A stretch of DNA of 51,566 nucleotides from Acidobacteriota bacterium (GCA_016934555.1 JAFGSS010000018.1:1-51566); one strand, 5' to 3'; shown: positions 1-15,743, numbered from the stretch's first letter. A program made the numbers and translations. The notes: generated by a model not told the origin, from the letters alone.

Positions 1-1326
<1,326 letters not shown>

Positions 1327-1360
1327 CCGGGCCGGCCTCCGGCAGACAGGATCCCACTTC

Positions 1361-2251
1361 ATGCCCGAACTCTTTTCCCGAAAGACCTTCACCCTGGCGG
1401 CCGGAGACTGGACCCTCGAGCTGGGGGAACGAACCCTGGTCATGGGTATCCTCAATGTCACCCCCGATTCTTTCTCGGACCGGGGGGCGCATTTCGAGAT
1501 CGAGGCCGCCGTTCGGAGGGCTTGGCAGATCGCCGAGGAGGGAGCGGACATCCTCGACATCGGCGGGGAATCCACCCGCCCCGGGTCGCAGGGGGTCGAT
1601 GCGGAGGAGGAGCTCCGGAGGGTGATCCCCGTGCTCGAGGCCCTGGCCCGGGGGCCCGGATACCCCATCCCGGTCTCCGTGGACACCTCCAAAGCGCGGG
1701 TGGCGCGCGCGGCGCTCCAGTGCGGTGCCGCCGTCATCAACGACATCACCGCGCTCGACAACGACCCCGCCATCGCGACGGAAGTCGCGGCGCGGGGGGC
1801 CGCCTTGGTTCTGATGCACATGCGGGGGAAACCCTCCAACATGCAGGCGCTTCCGCCCAGCCCCGACATTCTCGGGGAGATCGACCGCTGGGCCCGGGAA
1901 GCGGTTGCGCGGGCCGAAGCCGGTGGTGTATCCTCAGACAAGGTGATTCTGGACCCTGGGATAGGGTTCGGGAAAACGGCGGCCCAGAACATCGAGATCA
2001 TAGTGAATCTCCCCCGGCTTGCGGCCGCGGGGTTTCCCGTCCTCGTCGGAACGTCGCGGAAATCGTTCATCGGTTCCATAGTAAAAAAAACTGCGGAAGA
2101 ACGGGTTCCGGGAACCTGCGCAACGGTGGCGGCCTCCATCCTGTACGGGGCCCACATCGTGCGCGTGCATGACGTCGCCGCGGCCCGGGATGTCGCCGAT
2201 GTCACCGACGCCATCGCGAGGGCCGCGGGGCGGACGCCGGGAGCAAGCTGA
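1361..2251 (+). CDS. folP: Dihydropteroate synthase
   Basis: Condenses 6-hydroxymethyl-dihydropterin diphosphate with p-aminobenzoate in cytoplasmic folate synthesis. The 296-residue protein is a TIM barrel of normal to slightly long size. It carries the family loops: NVTPDSFSD (residues 32-40), GGESTRPG, the pterin-binding LDPGIGFGKT, and SRKSFIG. The ATG follows ftsH by 34 bp, and cdaA begins 43 bp after its stop, so the three genes are probably co-transcribed. The ftsH-folP-cdaA-ybbR order occurs in several Gram-negative phyla. No oddities were seen. Confidence 0.96.
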   Translation: MPELFSRKTFTLAAGDWTLELGERTLVMGILNVTPDSFSDRGAHFEIEAAVRRAWQIAEEGADILDIGGESTRPGSQGVDAEEELRRVIPVLEALARGPGYPIPVSVDTSKARVARAALQCGAAVINDITALDNDPAIATEVAARGAALVLMHMRGKPSNMQALPPSPDILGEIDRWAREAVARAEAGGVSSDKVILDPGIGFGKTAAQNIEIIVNLPRLAAAGFPVLVGTSRKSFIGSIVKKTAEERVPGTCATVAASILYGAHIVRVHDVAAARDVADVTDAIARAAGRTPGAS

Positions 2252-2294
2252 AACAGGCCCTCTCCAGAACACTTTCCGGGGGTGACGCGGTTTC

Positions 2295-3113
2295 ATGGAT
2301 TCCATACCGGGATTTTTCCAGTCCACGCCGGTTTCGGTGCGAGATCTCGTGGATGTCGCACTGGTCGCCTATATCCTCTACCGGTTCCTCCTGCTCATGA
2401 AGGGGACCCGGGGCGTACAGATGACGTTCGGCATCGTCGTCCTGCTCGGCTTCTACTGGGTCATCCGGTTCTACAACCTGACGGCGGTGGAATGGCTGCT
2501 TTCGAACATCCTCACCTATATCGTCTTCGCCATCATCGTGCTCTACCAGAGTGAAATCCGGAGGGCCCTGGCCGGGATCGGGAAGACCTCCATCTGGGGG
2601 CGCAACCAGGACCGGGGCGGGAGCGGGTTTGACGAGATCGTCCAGGCCTCCACCAACCTGGCGTCCCGCCGCATCGGCGCCCTGATCATCATCGAGCGTG
2701 AAATCGGCCTCAGGAACTACGTGGAGAGCGGCATCACCCTGGATGCCGTCATCACCTACGACCTGCTGGTCACCATCTTCAATCCCAACACCCCGCTGCA
2801 TGACGGCGCCGTCATCGTGCAGAAGAACCGGATCCTGGCGGCCGGGTGCTTCCTGCCGCTCACCCTGGACCCGCACCTCAGCAACGAACTGGGAACGAGG
2901 CACCGGGCGGCCATCGGCATCACCGAGGAGACGGACGCCGTCGCCGTGGTCGTGTCCGAGGAAACGGGGACGATTTCGCTCGCCATCGGGGGGAACATCA
3001 CCCGCAACTACGACGGCCCGGGACTGCGCGCGGCGCTCTCCGCCGCCGTCGAGGGGAAAACGGAAGGCCGGGACTCCGATCCGGGCCCGAAGCCGCGCCG
3101 GGAAGCACCATGA
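2295..3113 (+). CDS. cdaA: Diadenylate cyclase, CdaA type (c-di-AMP synthase)
   Basis: Makes the second messenger cyclic di-AMP from two ATP at the inner membrane. The 272-residue protein has about three N-terminal transmembrane helices (roughly residues 15-80), then a DisA_N catalytic domain. The diagnostic motifs are present: DGA at 170-172 within PLHDGAVIV, and RHR at 202-204 within GTRHRAAIG. Its stop overlaps the start of the downstream YbbR-domain gene in an ATGA, so the two are translationally coupled. This is the usual cdaA-cdaR pairing. Substrate and product follow from the family; no c-di-AMP receptor was recognised in the window. Confidence 0.94.
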   Translation: MDSIPGFFQSTPVSVRDLVDVALVAYILYRFLLLMKGTRGVQMTFGIVVLLGFYWVIRFYNLTAVEWLLSNILTYIVFAIIVLYQSEIRRALAGIGKTSIWGRNQDRGGSGFDEIVQASTNLASRRIGALIIIEREIGLRNYVESGITLDAVITYDLLVTIFNPNTPLHDGAVIVQKNRILAAGCFLPLTLDPHLSNELGTRHRAAIGITEETDAVAVVVSEETGTISLAIGGNITRNYDGPGLRAALSAAVEGKTEGRDSDPGPKPRREAP

Positions 3114-4045
3114 AAAGGACCTTTCGGGAATACGCACTGGAAAACTGGAGCCTGAAGGCCACCGCCACTTTCCTGGCCCTGGTCCTGTGGCTCTTCGTCC
3201 GAGGGGAACCCGGCCCGGAGCGGGTGCTCGCGGTTCCCCTCGAGGTCCACGTCCCCCACCAGATGGAAATCGTCAACGAACGCCCGACCACGGTCGAGGT
3301 GACGATGCGGGGGGCGCCCTTTTCCAACATGTGGTTCGGCAAGCTCCTCCCCTCCTGCGTCATCGACCTCGAGGGGGTCGCCGAGGGGGAGCACACCGTC
3401 GCCCTGACTCCGGAGCACGTGAAGGTGTCCAAGGGTTCCGGCATCCGGGTGCTGCAGGTCAGCCCCGCCCGGGTCTCCATCATCCTGGAAAAAACCATAT
3501 CCCGGGAAGTGCCCGTCGTGGTGCCGGTGCTGGAATCCCCACCGGAGGGCTTCGAGGTGTACGGCAAGACCCTGAACCCCCCGACCGTCCTGATTTCCGG
3601 CCCGCGTTCACGGGTCGACTCCCTGAACGACATCCCCACCGAGCCGATCTCCATCGGCGGCCAGACGCAGTCGGTCCGGTATTTCGTGAACCTGAACATC
3701 GCCGACCGCCTGGTCCGCACGCCGGCCAGGAAGCCGGTCCAGGTCGACATCGCGATCGGTCCGCGCAGAAGAACCCACACCGTCAACCATGTCCCGGTGG
3801 CGGCCGACAACAAGGCCTTTTCCGTAACCCCGGGGCATCTTTCGATTCAGATCCTCGCCCCCCCCGAGGTCATCGACAAAACGGGGGCCTCAAACTTCCG
3901 GGCCTCCGTCCGGACCGGGGCCCTCGATCCGTCCAAACTCCCGGGGAGGGTAAAACCCGCCGTGCAGGTCCTGGACGATTTCGGGGGCGCCCTCGCCATC
4001 AAGGGGATCACCCCTCCGGAAGTCACTGTAAAACGCGGGAAGTAG
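3110..4045 (+). CDS. cdaR: YbbR-domain protein, CdaA regulator (CdaR-like)
   Basis: Membrane-tethered extracytoplasmic protein expected to bind and tune the diadenylate cyclase encoded just upstream. The 311 residues begin with a basic stretch and one transmembrane segment (about residues 15-28, [14 protein letters not shown]), followed by repeated YbbR beta-domains. The repeats show as recurring short segments of the type [17 protein letters not shown] and [12 protein letters not shown]. The ATG at 3110 overlaps the cdaA stop (ATGA). An in-frame upstream extension exists but lies inside cdaA and is rejected. Function is assigned by domain and neighbour; the effect on cyclase activity is not readable from sequence. 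Confidence 0.87.
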   Translation: MKRTFREYALENWSLKATATFLALVLWLFVRGEPGPERVLAVPLEVHVPHQMEIVNERPTTVEVTMRGAPFSNMWFGKLLPSCVIDLEGVAEGEHTVALTPEHVKVSKGSGIRVLQVSPARVSIILEKTISREVPVVVPVLESPPEGFEVYGKTLNPPTVLISGPRSRVDSLNDIPTEPISIGGQTQSVRYFVNLNIADRLVRTPARKPVQVDIAIGPRRRTHTVNHVPVAADNKAFSVTPGHLSIQILAPPEVIDKTGASNFRASVRTGALDPSKLPGRVKPAVQVLDDFGGALAIKGITPPEVTVKRGK

Positions 4046-4122
4046 CGGCCGTCGCCCCGCCCCCGGGGCGGCTCCGCCCGTCTTGTAGCCCACGGGGGCA
4101 TCTGCTATCCTCGAACTCGACC

Positions 4123-4605
4123 ATGACCTCTCACAAGTTGAAGACTCTCGAAGAACTGGTCCCGCTCCGGGCGGAACTGAGAAAGTCGGGCCGGAAACTG
4201 GTCTTCACCGACGGCTGCTTCGATCTCCTGCACGTGGGCCACGTGCGCACGCTCCAGCGGGCGCGCTCCCTCGGGGACGCGCTGGTCGTGGCGATCAACA
4301 GCGACCGTTCGGTCCGCGAGATCAAGGGCCCGGCGCGGCCCGTCATGCCCGAGGCGGAACGGGCCGAAATCCTGTCCGCGCTCGAGCCGGTCGATTTCGT
4401 GGTCGTTTTCGACGAAGCCACCCCGGAGGCCGTCATCGACGCCCTGGTCCCGGACGTGCTGGCCAAGGGTGCCGACTGCGGCCCCGAATCGATCGTCGGG
4501 CGGGAACGGGTCGAAGGCTCCGGGGGGCGCGTCTGCCGCATCCCGCTGGTCGAGGGGGTCTCCACAACGGATATCGTTCAAAGAGTTCTCGAGCGTTTCG
4601 GATAG
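4123..4605 (+). CDS. rfaE2: D-glycero-beta-D-manno-heptose 1-phosphate adenylyltransferase (RfaE domain II)
   Basis: Nucleotidyltransferase that forms ADP-heptose for the lipopolysaccharide inner core, or a close cytidylyltransferase-like relative. The 160-residue protein is a stand-alone HIGH-type domain: [14 protein letters not shown] holds the HxGH signature, and [13 protein letters not shown] is the typical C-terminal S/T-T motif. It corresponds to the C-terminal half of bifunctional HldE; no kinase domain is fused or adjacent. The start at 4123 is the first ATG after the 77-bp gap behind cdaR, and translation upstream in this frame is non-homologous. mfd begins 7 bp after its stop. Confidence 0.88.
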   Translation: MTSHKLKTLEELVPLRAELRKSGRKLVFTDGCFDLLHVGHVRTLQRARSLGDALVVAINSDRSVREIKGPARPVMPEAERAEILSALEPVDFVVVFDEATPEAVIDALVPDVLAKGADCGPESIVGRERVEGSGGRVCRIPLVEGVSTTDIVQRVLERFG

Positions 4606-4612
4606 GCGGGCG

Positions 4613-7600
4613 GTGATTCCTCTGAAGCGGATATTGGAAACGGCGCTGCAAAGCGGAGCGTTCGAGCGGCTGGAGGGGGTGCTCAGCCGGGGCGAAGGCT
4701 CCATCACCGTCTCGGGAGCGGCTGGAGGGGCGAAAGCGCTGGTCCTCGCCGGGGCGGCGCTTCGCGGGCGGCGCCCGCTCGCCGTCATCACCCCCTCCGG
4801 CACCGAGGCGCAGACCCTCGCCGAGGAGCTCCGCTTCTACCTCGAGCTCCTCGCCCCCGCCCCGCCCGAGGTCGTCCATCTTCCCGATCTCGAAGTCGAT
4901 CCCTACCGGGGGCTCTCCCCCCACCCCGAGATCGCCGCCGCCCGCGCCCGGGCGCTCTGGCGGCTGCTCCAGGACACCCCCGCGGTCCTGGTCACCTCGG
5001 TAAAGGCCGCGGCGGTCCGCATGCATTCACCCGAGCGCTTCCTCGCCGGCTGCCTGTCGCTCGTCGAGGGGGAAGAACTCTCCCCGGACCTGGTGTGCGC
5101 ACATCTCAGGGAAACCGGATACCTGGAAGACGACCCCGTGACCGATCCGGGGGAATTCTCCCTCAGGGGGGGAATCCTGGACCTCTTCCCGCCGAACCTG
5201 GACCGGCCGGTCCGCCTGGAGTTCTTCGGAGACCAGATCGATTCCATGCGCCTGTTCGACCCCGATTCCCAGCGGTCCACCGCCAGGGCCGGGGCGCTCC
5301 AGGTCGTCCCGATGAGGGAGTACTGCCCGGGGCCCGGGCGGCTCAGGCGCTGGGCGGAGGAAGCCCCCTCCCTCTGGAACGCCCCCTTTCTGCCTCACCT
5401 CGAGGAGGAACTGGCGCTGGCGCGTCACGGGGAGCCTTTCCCCGCCTTCGAATTTCTCCTGCCGGCCGTGGATCCGCTCGAACACACCCTTTTCGACTAC
5501 GTCCGCGGGTCCCGCCTCGCCCTGCTCGAGCCCGAGGCGGTGCGCCACGCGCTCGAGCAGCATCACGCCGCCCTGTACGGGCGCTTCGTGGACCGGACGG
5601 AGGCGCAGAAGCCCGTGCTCGCGCCGGAGCGGCTCTCCGTGGCGGTCGACGATTTCTTTTCCGGGATCGAGCGTTTCGACCGGCTCGAACTGGAGGAGCT
5701 CGGCGTCACGGGGCCCGAAGCCTCCCGGATCTACGTCTCCTCCCAGCCGACGCGCAGATACCACGGCAACATCCGGGAGCTGATCGCCGACATCGGGAAA
5801 TTCCGGGCCGCGGGGGAAACCCTCGCCTTCGTGCTCTCGAATCTCGGGCGCGCGGAGCGCCTCCACGACATCCTGAAGGAATACGATATCCCCGCCCGCC
5901 TCTGCCGCCCCGGACAGGAGGAGCCGGAAGCCCCCGGGGGCGGCGTCCTCGTGGGCACGGGCGCCCTGCACGCGGGTTGCTTCCTGCCGGCGTCGAACCT
6001 GCGCCTGCTGGCCACCCCGGACGTTTTCGACGAGGCCGACATCGGGCTCGGGCCTAAAAAAATCAAGTCCGCCCAGCGCAACCTCTTCCTGTCCGACTTC
6101 CGCGACCTGAAACCGGGGGATTACGTCGTCCACGTGGATCACGGCATCGGGATGTTCCAGGGACTGCAGTCGATCGGGCTCCAGGAGGGGGCCAAAGAAT
6201 TCGTGCTGCTGACCTACCAGAACGACGCCCGGCTCTACGTCCCGGTCGAGCGGCTCGACCTGATCCAGAAATACAGCAGCATGGGGGGCACGCGCCCGAC
6301 CCTCGACCGGCTGGGGGGCACCAGCTGGGCGAGGACCAAGACCCGCATCAAGAAATCGATGCGGGACATGGCGGAAGAGCTCCTCAAGCTCTACGCCCAG
6401 CGCCAGACGGTTTCCGGCTACGCCTTCGCCCCCGATACAGCCTGGCAGCGGGAGTTCGAGGACGCCTTCGAATTCGAACTGACCCGGGACCAGGCGGACG
6501 CCCTGGAGGCGGTGAAGACCGACATGGAGGCGCCGCGGCCGATGGACCGGCTGCTCTGCGGCGATGTCGGCTACGGCAAGACGGAGGTCGCCATGCGGGC
6601 GGCTTTCAAGGCCGTCATGGACGGGAAGCAGGTGGCCGTGCTCGCCCCCACGACCGTGCTGGCCTTCCAGCATTACAATACGCTGGTCGGGCGCTTCACC
6701 GCCTTCCCCGTGCGCATCCAGCTGCTGTCGCGCTTCCGCAGTCCCCGCGAGCAGAAGCAGATCCTCGAGGACCTGGACACGGGCCAGGTCGACCTGGTCG
6801 TGGGAACGCACCGGCTTTTGTCCAAGGACGTGAAGTTCAAGGACCTGGGACTCGTCATCGTGGACGAAGAACAGCGCTTCGGCGTCACCCACAAGGAACG
6901 CCTGAAACGGCTGAAGACGCGGGTGGACGTGCTGACGCTCACGGCCACCCCCATCCCCAGGACGCTCAACATGGCGCTGCTGGGGATGCGGGACATGTCC
7001 ACGATCGAAACCCCGCCCAAGAACCGGCTCGCCATCCAGACCTCGGTCCTCAAATACAGCCCCGACGTCGTCCGCTCCGCCATCGAGATGGAGCTCGCCC
7101 GCAACGGCCAGGTGTACTACCTGCACAACCGGGTGGAGACCATTCACTCCGCGGCGGCGAAGGTGCAGCAGCTGCTCCCCGAGGCCAGGATAGGGGTGGC
7201 CCACGGCCAGATGAACGAACAGGAACTGGAGCGCATCATGCTCCGGTTCGTGCGCAACGAGCTGGACGTCCTGGTCGCCACCACCATCATCGAGAACGGG
7301 CTGGACATCCCGCGGGCCAACACCCTCATCGTGGACCGCGCCGACCTGTACGGCCTCTCGCAGCTCTATCAGCTGCGCGGGCGCGTGGGCCGGAGCGACC
7401 GCCGGGCCTACGCCTACCTCCTCATCCCCTCCGACGAGGCCCTTTCGGAGGTCGCCCGCAAACGCCTGTCGGCCATCCGCGAGTTCAGCGACCTGGGAAC
7501 GGGATTCCGCGTCGCCGCGCTGGACCTGGAGATCCGCGGCGCCGGCAACCTGCTGGGGGGGGAACAGCACGGGCATATCGAAACCGTGGGCTTCGACCTC

Positions 7601-8095
7601 TACTGCCAGCTGCTGGAGCGGGCGGTGGAGGAACTGCGCGGGGAGAAGCCGGAGGAGGAGATCGCCGCCACCATCAACCTCAACCTCGACATCCGCATCC
7701 CGGAAACCTACATCGCCGATTCGGGCCAGCGGCTGAGGATGTACAAGCGGGTATCCTCGGCCGACGGCACGGAAGAGCTCGACAGCCTCCGGCAGGAGAT
7801 GCGCGACCGCTTCGGCCAGTATCCCGAGCCGGTGGAAAACCTGTTCCGCTACGCCAGGCTGCGGCAGGAGATCCTCGCCCTGCAGATCCCTTCGGTGGAA
7901 AAGAACCGGGACCAGGTCTTCTTCCGCTTTGCGGACCACTCCCGGGTCGACGCGCAGAAGCTGCTCGCGATCGTCATGAGCAACCGCCGGGCGACCTTCT
8001 CGCCGCAGGGGCTGCTGACGCTCGACGTGCCCCGGCTCCCCCCCGCGCAGGTTTTCGACCGGATTCACGAAATCCTCGAGGAGATCCGGCTGTAG
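4613..8095 (+). CDS. mfd: Transcription-repair coupling factor Mfd
   Basis: DNA translocase that removes RNA polymerase stalled at lesions and recruits UvrA for nucleotide-excision repair. The GTG start at 4613 gives 1160 residues, the normal Mfd size. It lies 7 bp after the preceding stop; the frame is open further upstream, but only inside that gene. Domains in order: UvrB-like N-terminal region, CarD-like RNA polymerase interaction domain (near VVHVDHGIGMFQG), superfamily 2 helicase with Walker A GYGKT (653-657), DEEQ box (751-754) and LTATPIPRTLNMAL, the QLRGRVGR motif VI, and a C-terminal TRCF domain. All key motifs are intact. Confidence 0.97.
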   Translation: MIPLKRILETALQSGAFERLEGVLSRGEGSITVSGAAGGAKALVLAGAALRGRRPLAVITPSGTEAQTLAEELRFYLELLAPAPPEVVHLPDLEVDPYRGLSPHPEIAAARARALWRLLQDTPAVLVTSVKAAAVRMHSPERFLAGCLSLVEGEELSPDLVCAHLRETGYLEDDPVTDPGEFSLRGGILDLFPPNLDRPVRLEFFGDQIDSMRLFDPDSQRSTARAGALQVVPMREYCPGPGRLRRWAEEAPSLWNAPFLPHLEEELALARHGEPFPAFEFLLPAVDPLEHTLFDYVRGSRLALLEPEAVRHALEQHHAALYGRFVDRTEAQKPVLAPERLSVAVDDFFSGIERFDRLELEELGVTGPEASRIYVSSQPTRRYHGNIRELIADIGKFRAAGETLAFVLSNLGRAERLHDILKEYDIPARLCRPGQEEPEAPGGGVLVGTGALHAGCFLPASNLRLLATPDVFDEADIGLGPKKIKSAQRNLFLSDFRDLKPGDYVVHVDHGIGMFQGLQSIGLQEGAKEFVLLTYQNDARLYVPVERLDLIQKYSSMGGTRPTLDRLGGTSWARTKTRIKKSMRDMAEELLKLYAQRQTVSGYAFAPDTAWQREFEDAFEFELTRDQADALEAVKTDMEAPRPMDRLLCGDVGYGKTEVAMRAAFKAVMDGKQVAVLAPTTVLAFQHYNTLVGRFTAFPVRIQLLSRFRSPREQKQILEDLDTGQVDLVVGTHRLLSKDVKFKDLGLVIVDEEQRFGVTHKERLKRLKTRVDVLTLTATPIPRTLNMALLGMRDMSTIETPPKNRLAIQTSVLKYSPDVVRSAIEMELARNGQVYYLHNRVETIHSAAAKVQQLLPEARIGVAHGQMNEQELERIMLRFVRNELDVLVATTIIENGLDIPRANTLIVDRADLYGLSQLYQLRGRVGRSDRRAYAYLLIPSDEALSEVARKRLSAIREFSDLGTGFRVAALDLEIRGAGNLLGGEQHGHIETVGFDLYCQLLERAVEELRGEKPEEEIAATINLNLDIRIPETYIADSGQRLRMYKRVSSADGTEELDSLRQEMRDRFGQYPEPVENLFRYARLRQEILALQIPSVEKNRDQVFFRFADHSRVDAQKLLAIVMSNRRATFSPQGLLTLDVPRLPPAQVFDRIHEILEEIRL

Positions 8096-8179
8096 GGACG
8101 CGCAATCCGCTGTCCGTCCGGGGGATTTTGGGATAAAATGAAGGTTTGAGGCTTTCATCGACTATAAAGGGCAATCGAT

Positions 8180-9133
8180 ATGAAGAAGTTTTCCGTCATC
8201 CTTCCCCTCCTCCTCCTCCCCCTTGCCGAATCGGGCACGGTGGACCGGATTCTGGCCAAGGTCAACGAGGAGATCATCACCCTGTCCGAACTCAACCGGC
8301 ACATGGAGCCGGTCCGCAGGGAGTTGCGCTCCAAGCACTCCGGACCTGAGCTCGAGCGGGCCCTGGAAAAGGCGGAAAAGGGCACCCTGGACGCGCTGAT
8401 CGAGGAAAAGCTCATCTACCAGAAGGCCGTGGAGCTGGAATACGAAGCCAACGCCGACGACAAAGTCGACGATTACATCCAGCGGATCATGAAGGAAAAC
8501 AACCTGAAGGACACGGACGAACTCGAGGAGGCCCTGGCCCGCGAGGGGCAGAGCCTGAGGGAGTACCGCGAGCTTCTCCTGAGGCAGATCATCACCGGCG
8601 AGCTGGTCAACGACTTCATCAACTCCCGGATCAGCCTCCTCACCCCGGAAATCGAGAAGTATTACAAGAACCACCTCGCCGATTACACCACTCCCGAGGA
8701 GGTCACCCTCAGCGAGATCCTGATCACGGACTCCGGGGGGAGCGCGGCCGCCGAGACCCGTGCGGAAGACCTGTACCGGCGGCTCCGGCAGGGGGAACCG
8801 TTCGCCGCCCTGGCCAGCCAGTATTCCAAGGGTCCGACCGCGGACAAGGGGGGCGGCATCGGGACCTACCTCGGCGCCAAGCTCAATCCCGACACCGCCA
8901 AAGCCATAGCCGGGCTCGCGGAGGGGGAGGTTTCCAGGCCCTCGAAGCTGGAAGAGGGGTACGTGATCTACCGCGTGGACGCCCGCCGGGCGCCCGTGGT
9001 GCTCCCGCTGGAAGAGGTCAAGGAAGAGATCAAGAACAAGCTGTACCAGCAGAAACGCAGCCCCGAATACGATCGCTTCATCGCGCAGCTTCGCGAAGAG
9101 GCCTACATCCAGATATTCCCCGAAATGGAGTAG
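8180..9133 (+). CDS. SurA-like periplasmic peptidyl-prolyl isomerase/chaperone
   Basis: Exported chaperone with parvulin-type isomerase activity, expected to help fold outer-membrane proteins. The 317 residues comprise a hydrophobic signal-like N-terminus (about residues 4-17), a SurA N-terminal domain beginning VDRILAKVNEEIITLSEL, and a single PpiC/parvulin domain at roughly 165-260 containing GGIGTYLGAKLNP and the YVIYRV strand. It has one parvulin domain instead of the two in E. coli SurA. It follows mfd by 84 bp and precedes an AT-rich gap. The outer-membrane role is inferred from family and from the TolC and TonB proteins elsewhere in the window. Confidence 0.87.
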   Translation: MKKFSVILPLLLLPLAESGTVDRILAKVNEEIITLSELNRHMEPVRRELRSKHSGPELERALEKAEKGTLDALIEEKLIYQKAVELEYEANADDKVDDYIQRIMKENNLKDTDELEEALAREGQSLREYRELLLRQIITGELVNDFINSRISLLTPEIEKYYKNHLADYTTPEEVTLSEILITDSGGSAAAETRAEDLYRRLRQGEPFAALASQYSKGPTADKGGGIGTYLGAKLNPDTAKAIAGLAEGEVSRPSKLEEGYVIYRVDARRAPVVLPLEEVKEEIKNKLYQQKRSPEYDRFIAQLREEAYIQIFPEME

Positions 9134-9302
9134 GGCGCGGCGGTTTCTCCAGAAGGGGGGGCTGCCAAGCCCGGCCCCAAACTCGAATCCTCAGCGCTTG
9201 AAAATCCCTGGCATCGCGGGAAGGGACCGCGAATTATTTTCGTGCGCCGAAAACCAAGTTTCAGGGCCAGAGCCTGGATTTTGAAAATACCACCACGCTA
9301 GA

Positions 9303-9318
9303 AGCATATTCCATGCCA
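9303..9318 (-). promoter_or_regulatory. Sigma-54-like promoter (-24/-12)
   Basis: Read on the minus strand the site is TGGCATGGAATATGCT. It matches the sigma-54 consensus TGGCACGNNNNTTGCW at all but two positions, with the invariant GG and GC at the correct spacing. Transcription would start near 9291 and run left, antisense to the SurA-like gene. No clear coding gene follows, so the product might be a small RNA, or the match may be fortuitous. It lies beside the gene for a sigma-54 activator, which makes it worth testing. Confidence 0.35.
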
Positions 9319-9508
9319 ACCACAACCACCGGGAGCATAAAACTCATCTCTTTATTTTACAATAACTTAATTCAACTTCACTCCCGAACCTCCAGAATGG
9401 CGCCCCAGTATCATCCAATTATTTGGACAGACAAATGAAATTTTTGAAGCGCCCGGGAAGCGCCGCCGACTGAGCCGGCCCGCCCGAGGATTCCGCGCGA
9501 TCCCGGGC

Positions 9509-9537
9509 TTGACGCAGGTACCACGCTTCGGTAGGAT
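9509..9537 (+). promoter_or_regulatory. Sigma-70-type promoter of the NifA-like activator gene
   Basis: TTGACG (9509-9514), 17-bp spacer, TAGGAT (9532-9537). The expected start near 9544 gives a leader of about 30 nt, A/T-rich, ending in the ribosome site TGAGG at 9566-9570, four bases before the ATG at 9575. Confidence 0.6.
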
Positions 9538-9574
9538 GATTTTTTTGTTTTTACATTTTTGTAATTGAGGTTCC

Positions 9575-11107
9575 ATGCGCAGGCAACCCTCCACCGAGAC
9601 GCAGAGACTGGCCACCCTCCTGGAACTCAACCAGGCACTTTCCGGCACCCTGAATCTCAAGCACTCGCTCCACCGGGCGCTGGAAATACTGGAGAGCCGC
9701 CACGGGATGTTCCGCAGCGCGGTGACGCTCGAGAGGGCGGACGGCGAACTGCACATCGAAGCCTCCAACGGGATCAGCGCCGAGGGGCAGCGGGCGCAAT
9801 ACCGCCTCGGCGAGGGAATCACCGGGCGCGTGGTCGAAAGCGGCAAACCCATCATCGTGCCGCAGGTGAGCAAGGAACCGATGCTGCTCAACCGTGCGGC
9901 CCAGCGAAAGGGGCTCCGGGAGGAACTGACCTACTTCTGCGTACCGATCCTGGTGGGACGGAAGACGGTGGGGGCTCTCGGGGTGGACATGCGGTTCAAG
10001 AAGGACCGCGACTACGACCGCACCGTCAAGTTCCTCCGCGTCATCGCGGGCATCATCGGACAGGCCGTGAGGGTGGAGGGGCTCGTGCAGGCCGAAACCC
10101 GGAAACTCGTGGCGGAAAACACCCAGCTGCGGGAGGAACTGCGCGAGCGCTACGATTTCTCCAACATGGTGGGGAGCAGCGGCAGCATGCGCCAGGTCTA
10201 CGAGCAGATCGTCCAGGTCGCGGGGACGAACACCTCGGTGCTGATCCGGGGGGAATCGGGCACCGGGAAGGAGCTGATCGCCCACGCCATCCACTACAAT
10301 TCGCCCCGGGCCAAGAAGCCCTTCATCAAGGTCAGCTGCGCCGCCCTGCCCGACACCCTGATCGAGTCGGAGCTCTTCGGCTATGAAAAAGGCGCCTTCA
10401 CCGGGGCCCACGCGCGCAAGCCGGGGCGTTTGGAGATGGCGGAGGGGGGCACCCTCTTTCTCGACGAGATCGGCGACCTGAACCCGACGACCCAGGTGAA
10501 GCTCCTGCGCGTCATCCAGGAACGGGAGTTCGAGCGGCTCGGCGGCACGGAAACCATCAAGATCAAGGCCCGGCTGATCACGGCGACCAACAAGGACCTC
10601 GAGAAGGCGATCTCCGAAGGGACTTTCCGCGAAGACCTCTACTACCGCCTGAACGTATTCAGCATCTTCATCCCCCCGTTGAGGGAGCGCAAGCCCGACG
10701 TCATGGCGCTCACCGATTTCTTCCTGGAGAAGTACACCAAGGAACACGCCAAGAACATCCGGCGCATCTCCACCCCGGCCATCGACATGCTGATGAGCTA
10801 TCATTGGCCCGGAAATGTCCGGGAACTGGAAAACACCATCGAACGGGCGGTGCTGGTCTGCGACGGCAACGTCATCCACGCGCATCACCTCCCCCCGACG
10901 CTTCAGACCGCCGAGGCGAGCGAAACCGTCGTCAAGGTATCGCTCGGAGACGCCGTCGCCTCCTACGAAAAGGACCTCATCCTGGACGCCCTGAAGACGA
11001 CACGGGGCAACTGCAGCCGCGCGGCCCGGTTGATGAGCACGACGGAGCGCGTCCTGAATTACAAGGTCAAAAAATACGCGATTGATTGCGGACGGTTCCG
11101 CAAGTAA
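9575..11107 (+). CDS. Sigma-54-dependent transcriptional activator, NifA-like (GAF-AAA+-Fis HTH)
   Basis: Enhancer-binding protein that uses ATP to open sigma-54 promoters. Its 510 residues show an N-terminal GAF sensor domain (about 20-165), a short coiled linker, an AAA+ domain with Walker A GESGTGK at 226-232, the sigma-54 contact loop GAFTGA at 273-278, Walker [10 protein letters not shown], the sensor region [12 protein letters not shown], and a C-terminal Fis-type helix-turn-helix (about 475-503, [10 protein letters not shown]). Architecture is that of NifA. gltB starts 82 bp downstream on the same strand, so a role in nitrogen control of glutamate synthase is likely but inferred. No nif genes are visible, so the name nifA is not used. 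Confidence 0.9.
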   Translation: MRRQPSTETQRLATLLELNQALSGTLNLKHSLHRALEILESRHGMFRSAVTLERADGELHIEASNGISAEGQRAQYRLGEGITGRVVESGKPIIVPQVSKEPMLLNRAAQRKGLREELTYFCVPILVGRKTVGALGVDMRFKKDRDYDRTVKFLRVIAGIIGQAVRVEGLVQAETRKLVAENTQLREELRERYDFSNMVGSSGSMRQVYEQIVQVAGTNTSVLIRGESGTGKELIAHAIHYNSPRAKKPFIKVSCAALPDTLIESELFGYEKGAFTGAHARKPGRLEMAEGGTLFLDEIGDLNPTTQVKLLRVIQEREFERLGGTETIKIKARLITATNKDLEKAISEGTFREDLYYRLNVFSIFIPPLRERKPDVMALTDFFLEKYTKEHAKNIRRISTPAIDMLMSYHWPGNVRELENTIERAVLVCDGNVIHAHHLPPTLQTAEASETVVKVSLGDAVASYEKDLILDALKTTRGNCSRAARLMSTTERVLNYKVKKYAIDCGRFRK

Positions 11108-11189
11108 ATCTTTACGGGGACCGGGAGGGCCGGGGAGGACCCGGGTTCCGGCGGTCCTGTGTCTTACTGGACAGAAAGGGTTCGCTCCA

Positions 11190-15735
<4,546 letters not shown>

Positions 15736-15743
<8 letters not shown>

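Larger units (their letters stand above)
9134..9574. other. AT-rich intergenic region between the SurA-like gene and the sigma-54 activator
   Basis: This 441-bp gap is visibly more AT-rich (about 9230-9470) than its flanks. It holds a good sigma-70-like promoter for the activator gene, a sigma-54-like -24/-12 site on the minus strand at 9303-9318, a small inverted repeat TCCAA-N4-TTGGA at 9414-9427, and a short hairpin CGCGG/CCGCG near 9216-9232. A minus-strand frame of 28 codons (9261-9347) begins with a hydrophobic stretch but has only a weak ribosome site, so it is not called as a gene. The base composition could mark a degenerate insertion or a dispersed repeat; nothing in it was recognised as a transposase. 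Confidence 0.5.

Noticed and set aside
5027-8158. A 1043-codon open frame on the minus strand over mfd
   Set aside because: Same composition artefact; Mfd motifs on the plus strand are complete and no family signature is visible in the antisense translation.
9270-9300. Short string resembling a conserved 23S rRNA segment (GAAAATACCACC)
   Set aside because: Only about ten bases agree, with no flanking rRNA structure; a chance match.
9261-9347. Minus-strand 28-codon frame with hydrophobic N-terminus
   Set aside because: Weak ribosome site, overlaps the sigma-54-like element, and no similarity recognised; kept only as a note on the AT-rich island.
11108-11189. Sigma-54 promoter directly before gltB
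   Set aside because: A TGGAC...GTTCGC string was seen, but the GG-to-GC distance is three bases too long for a -24/-12 element.
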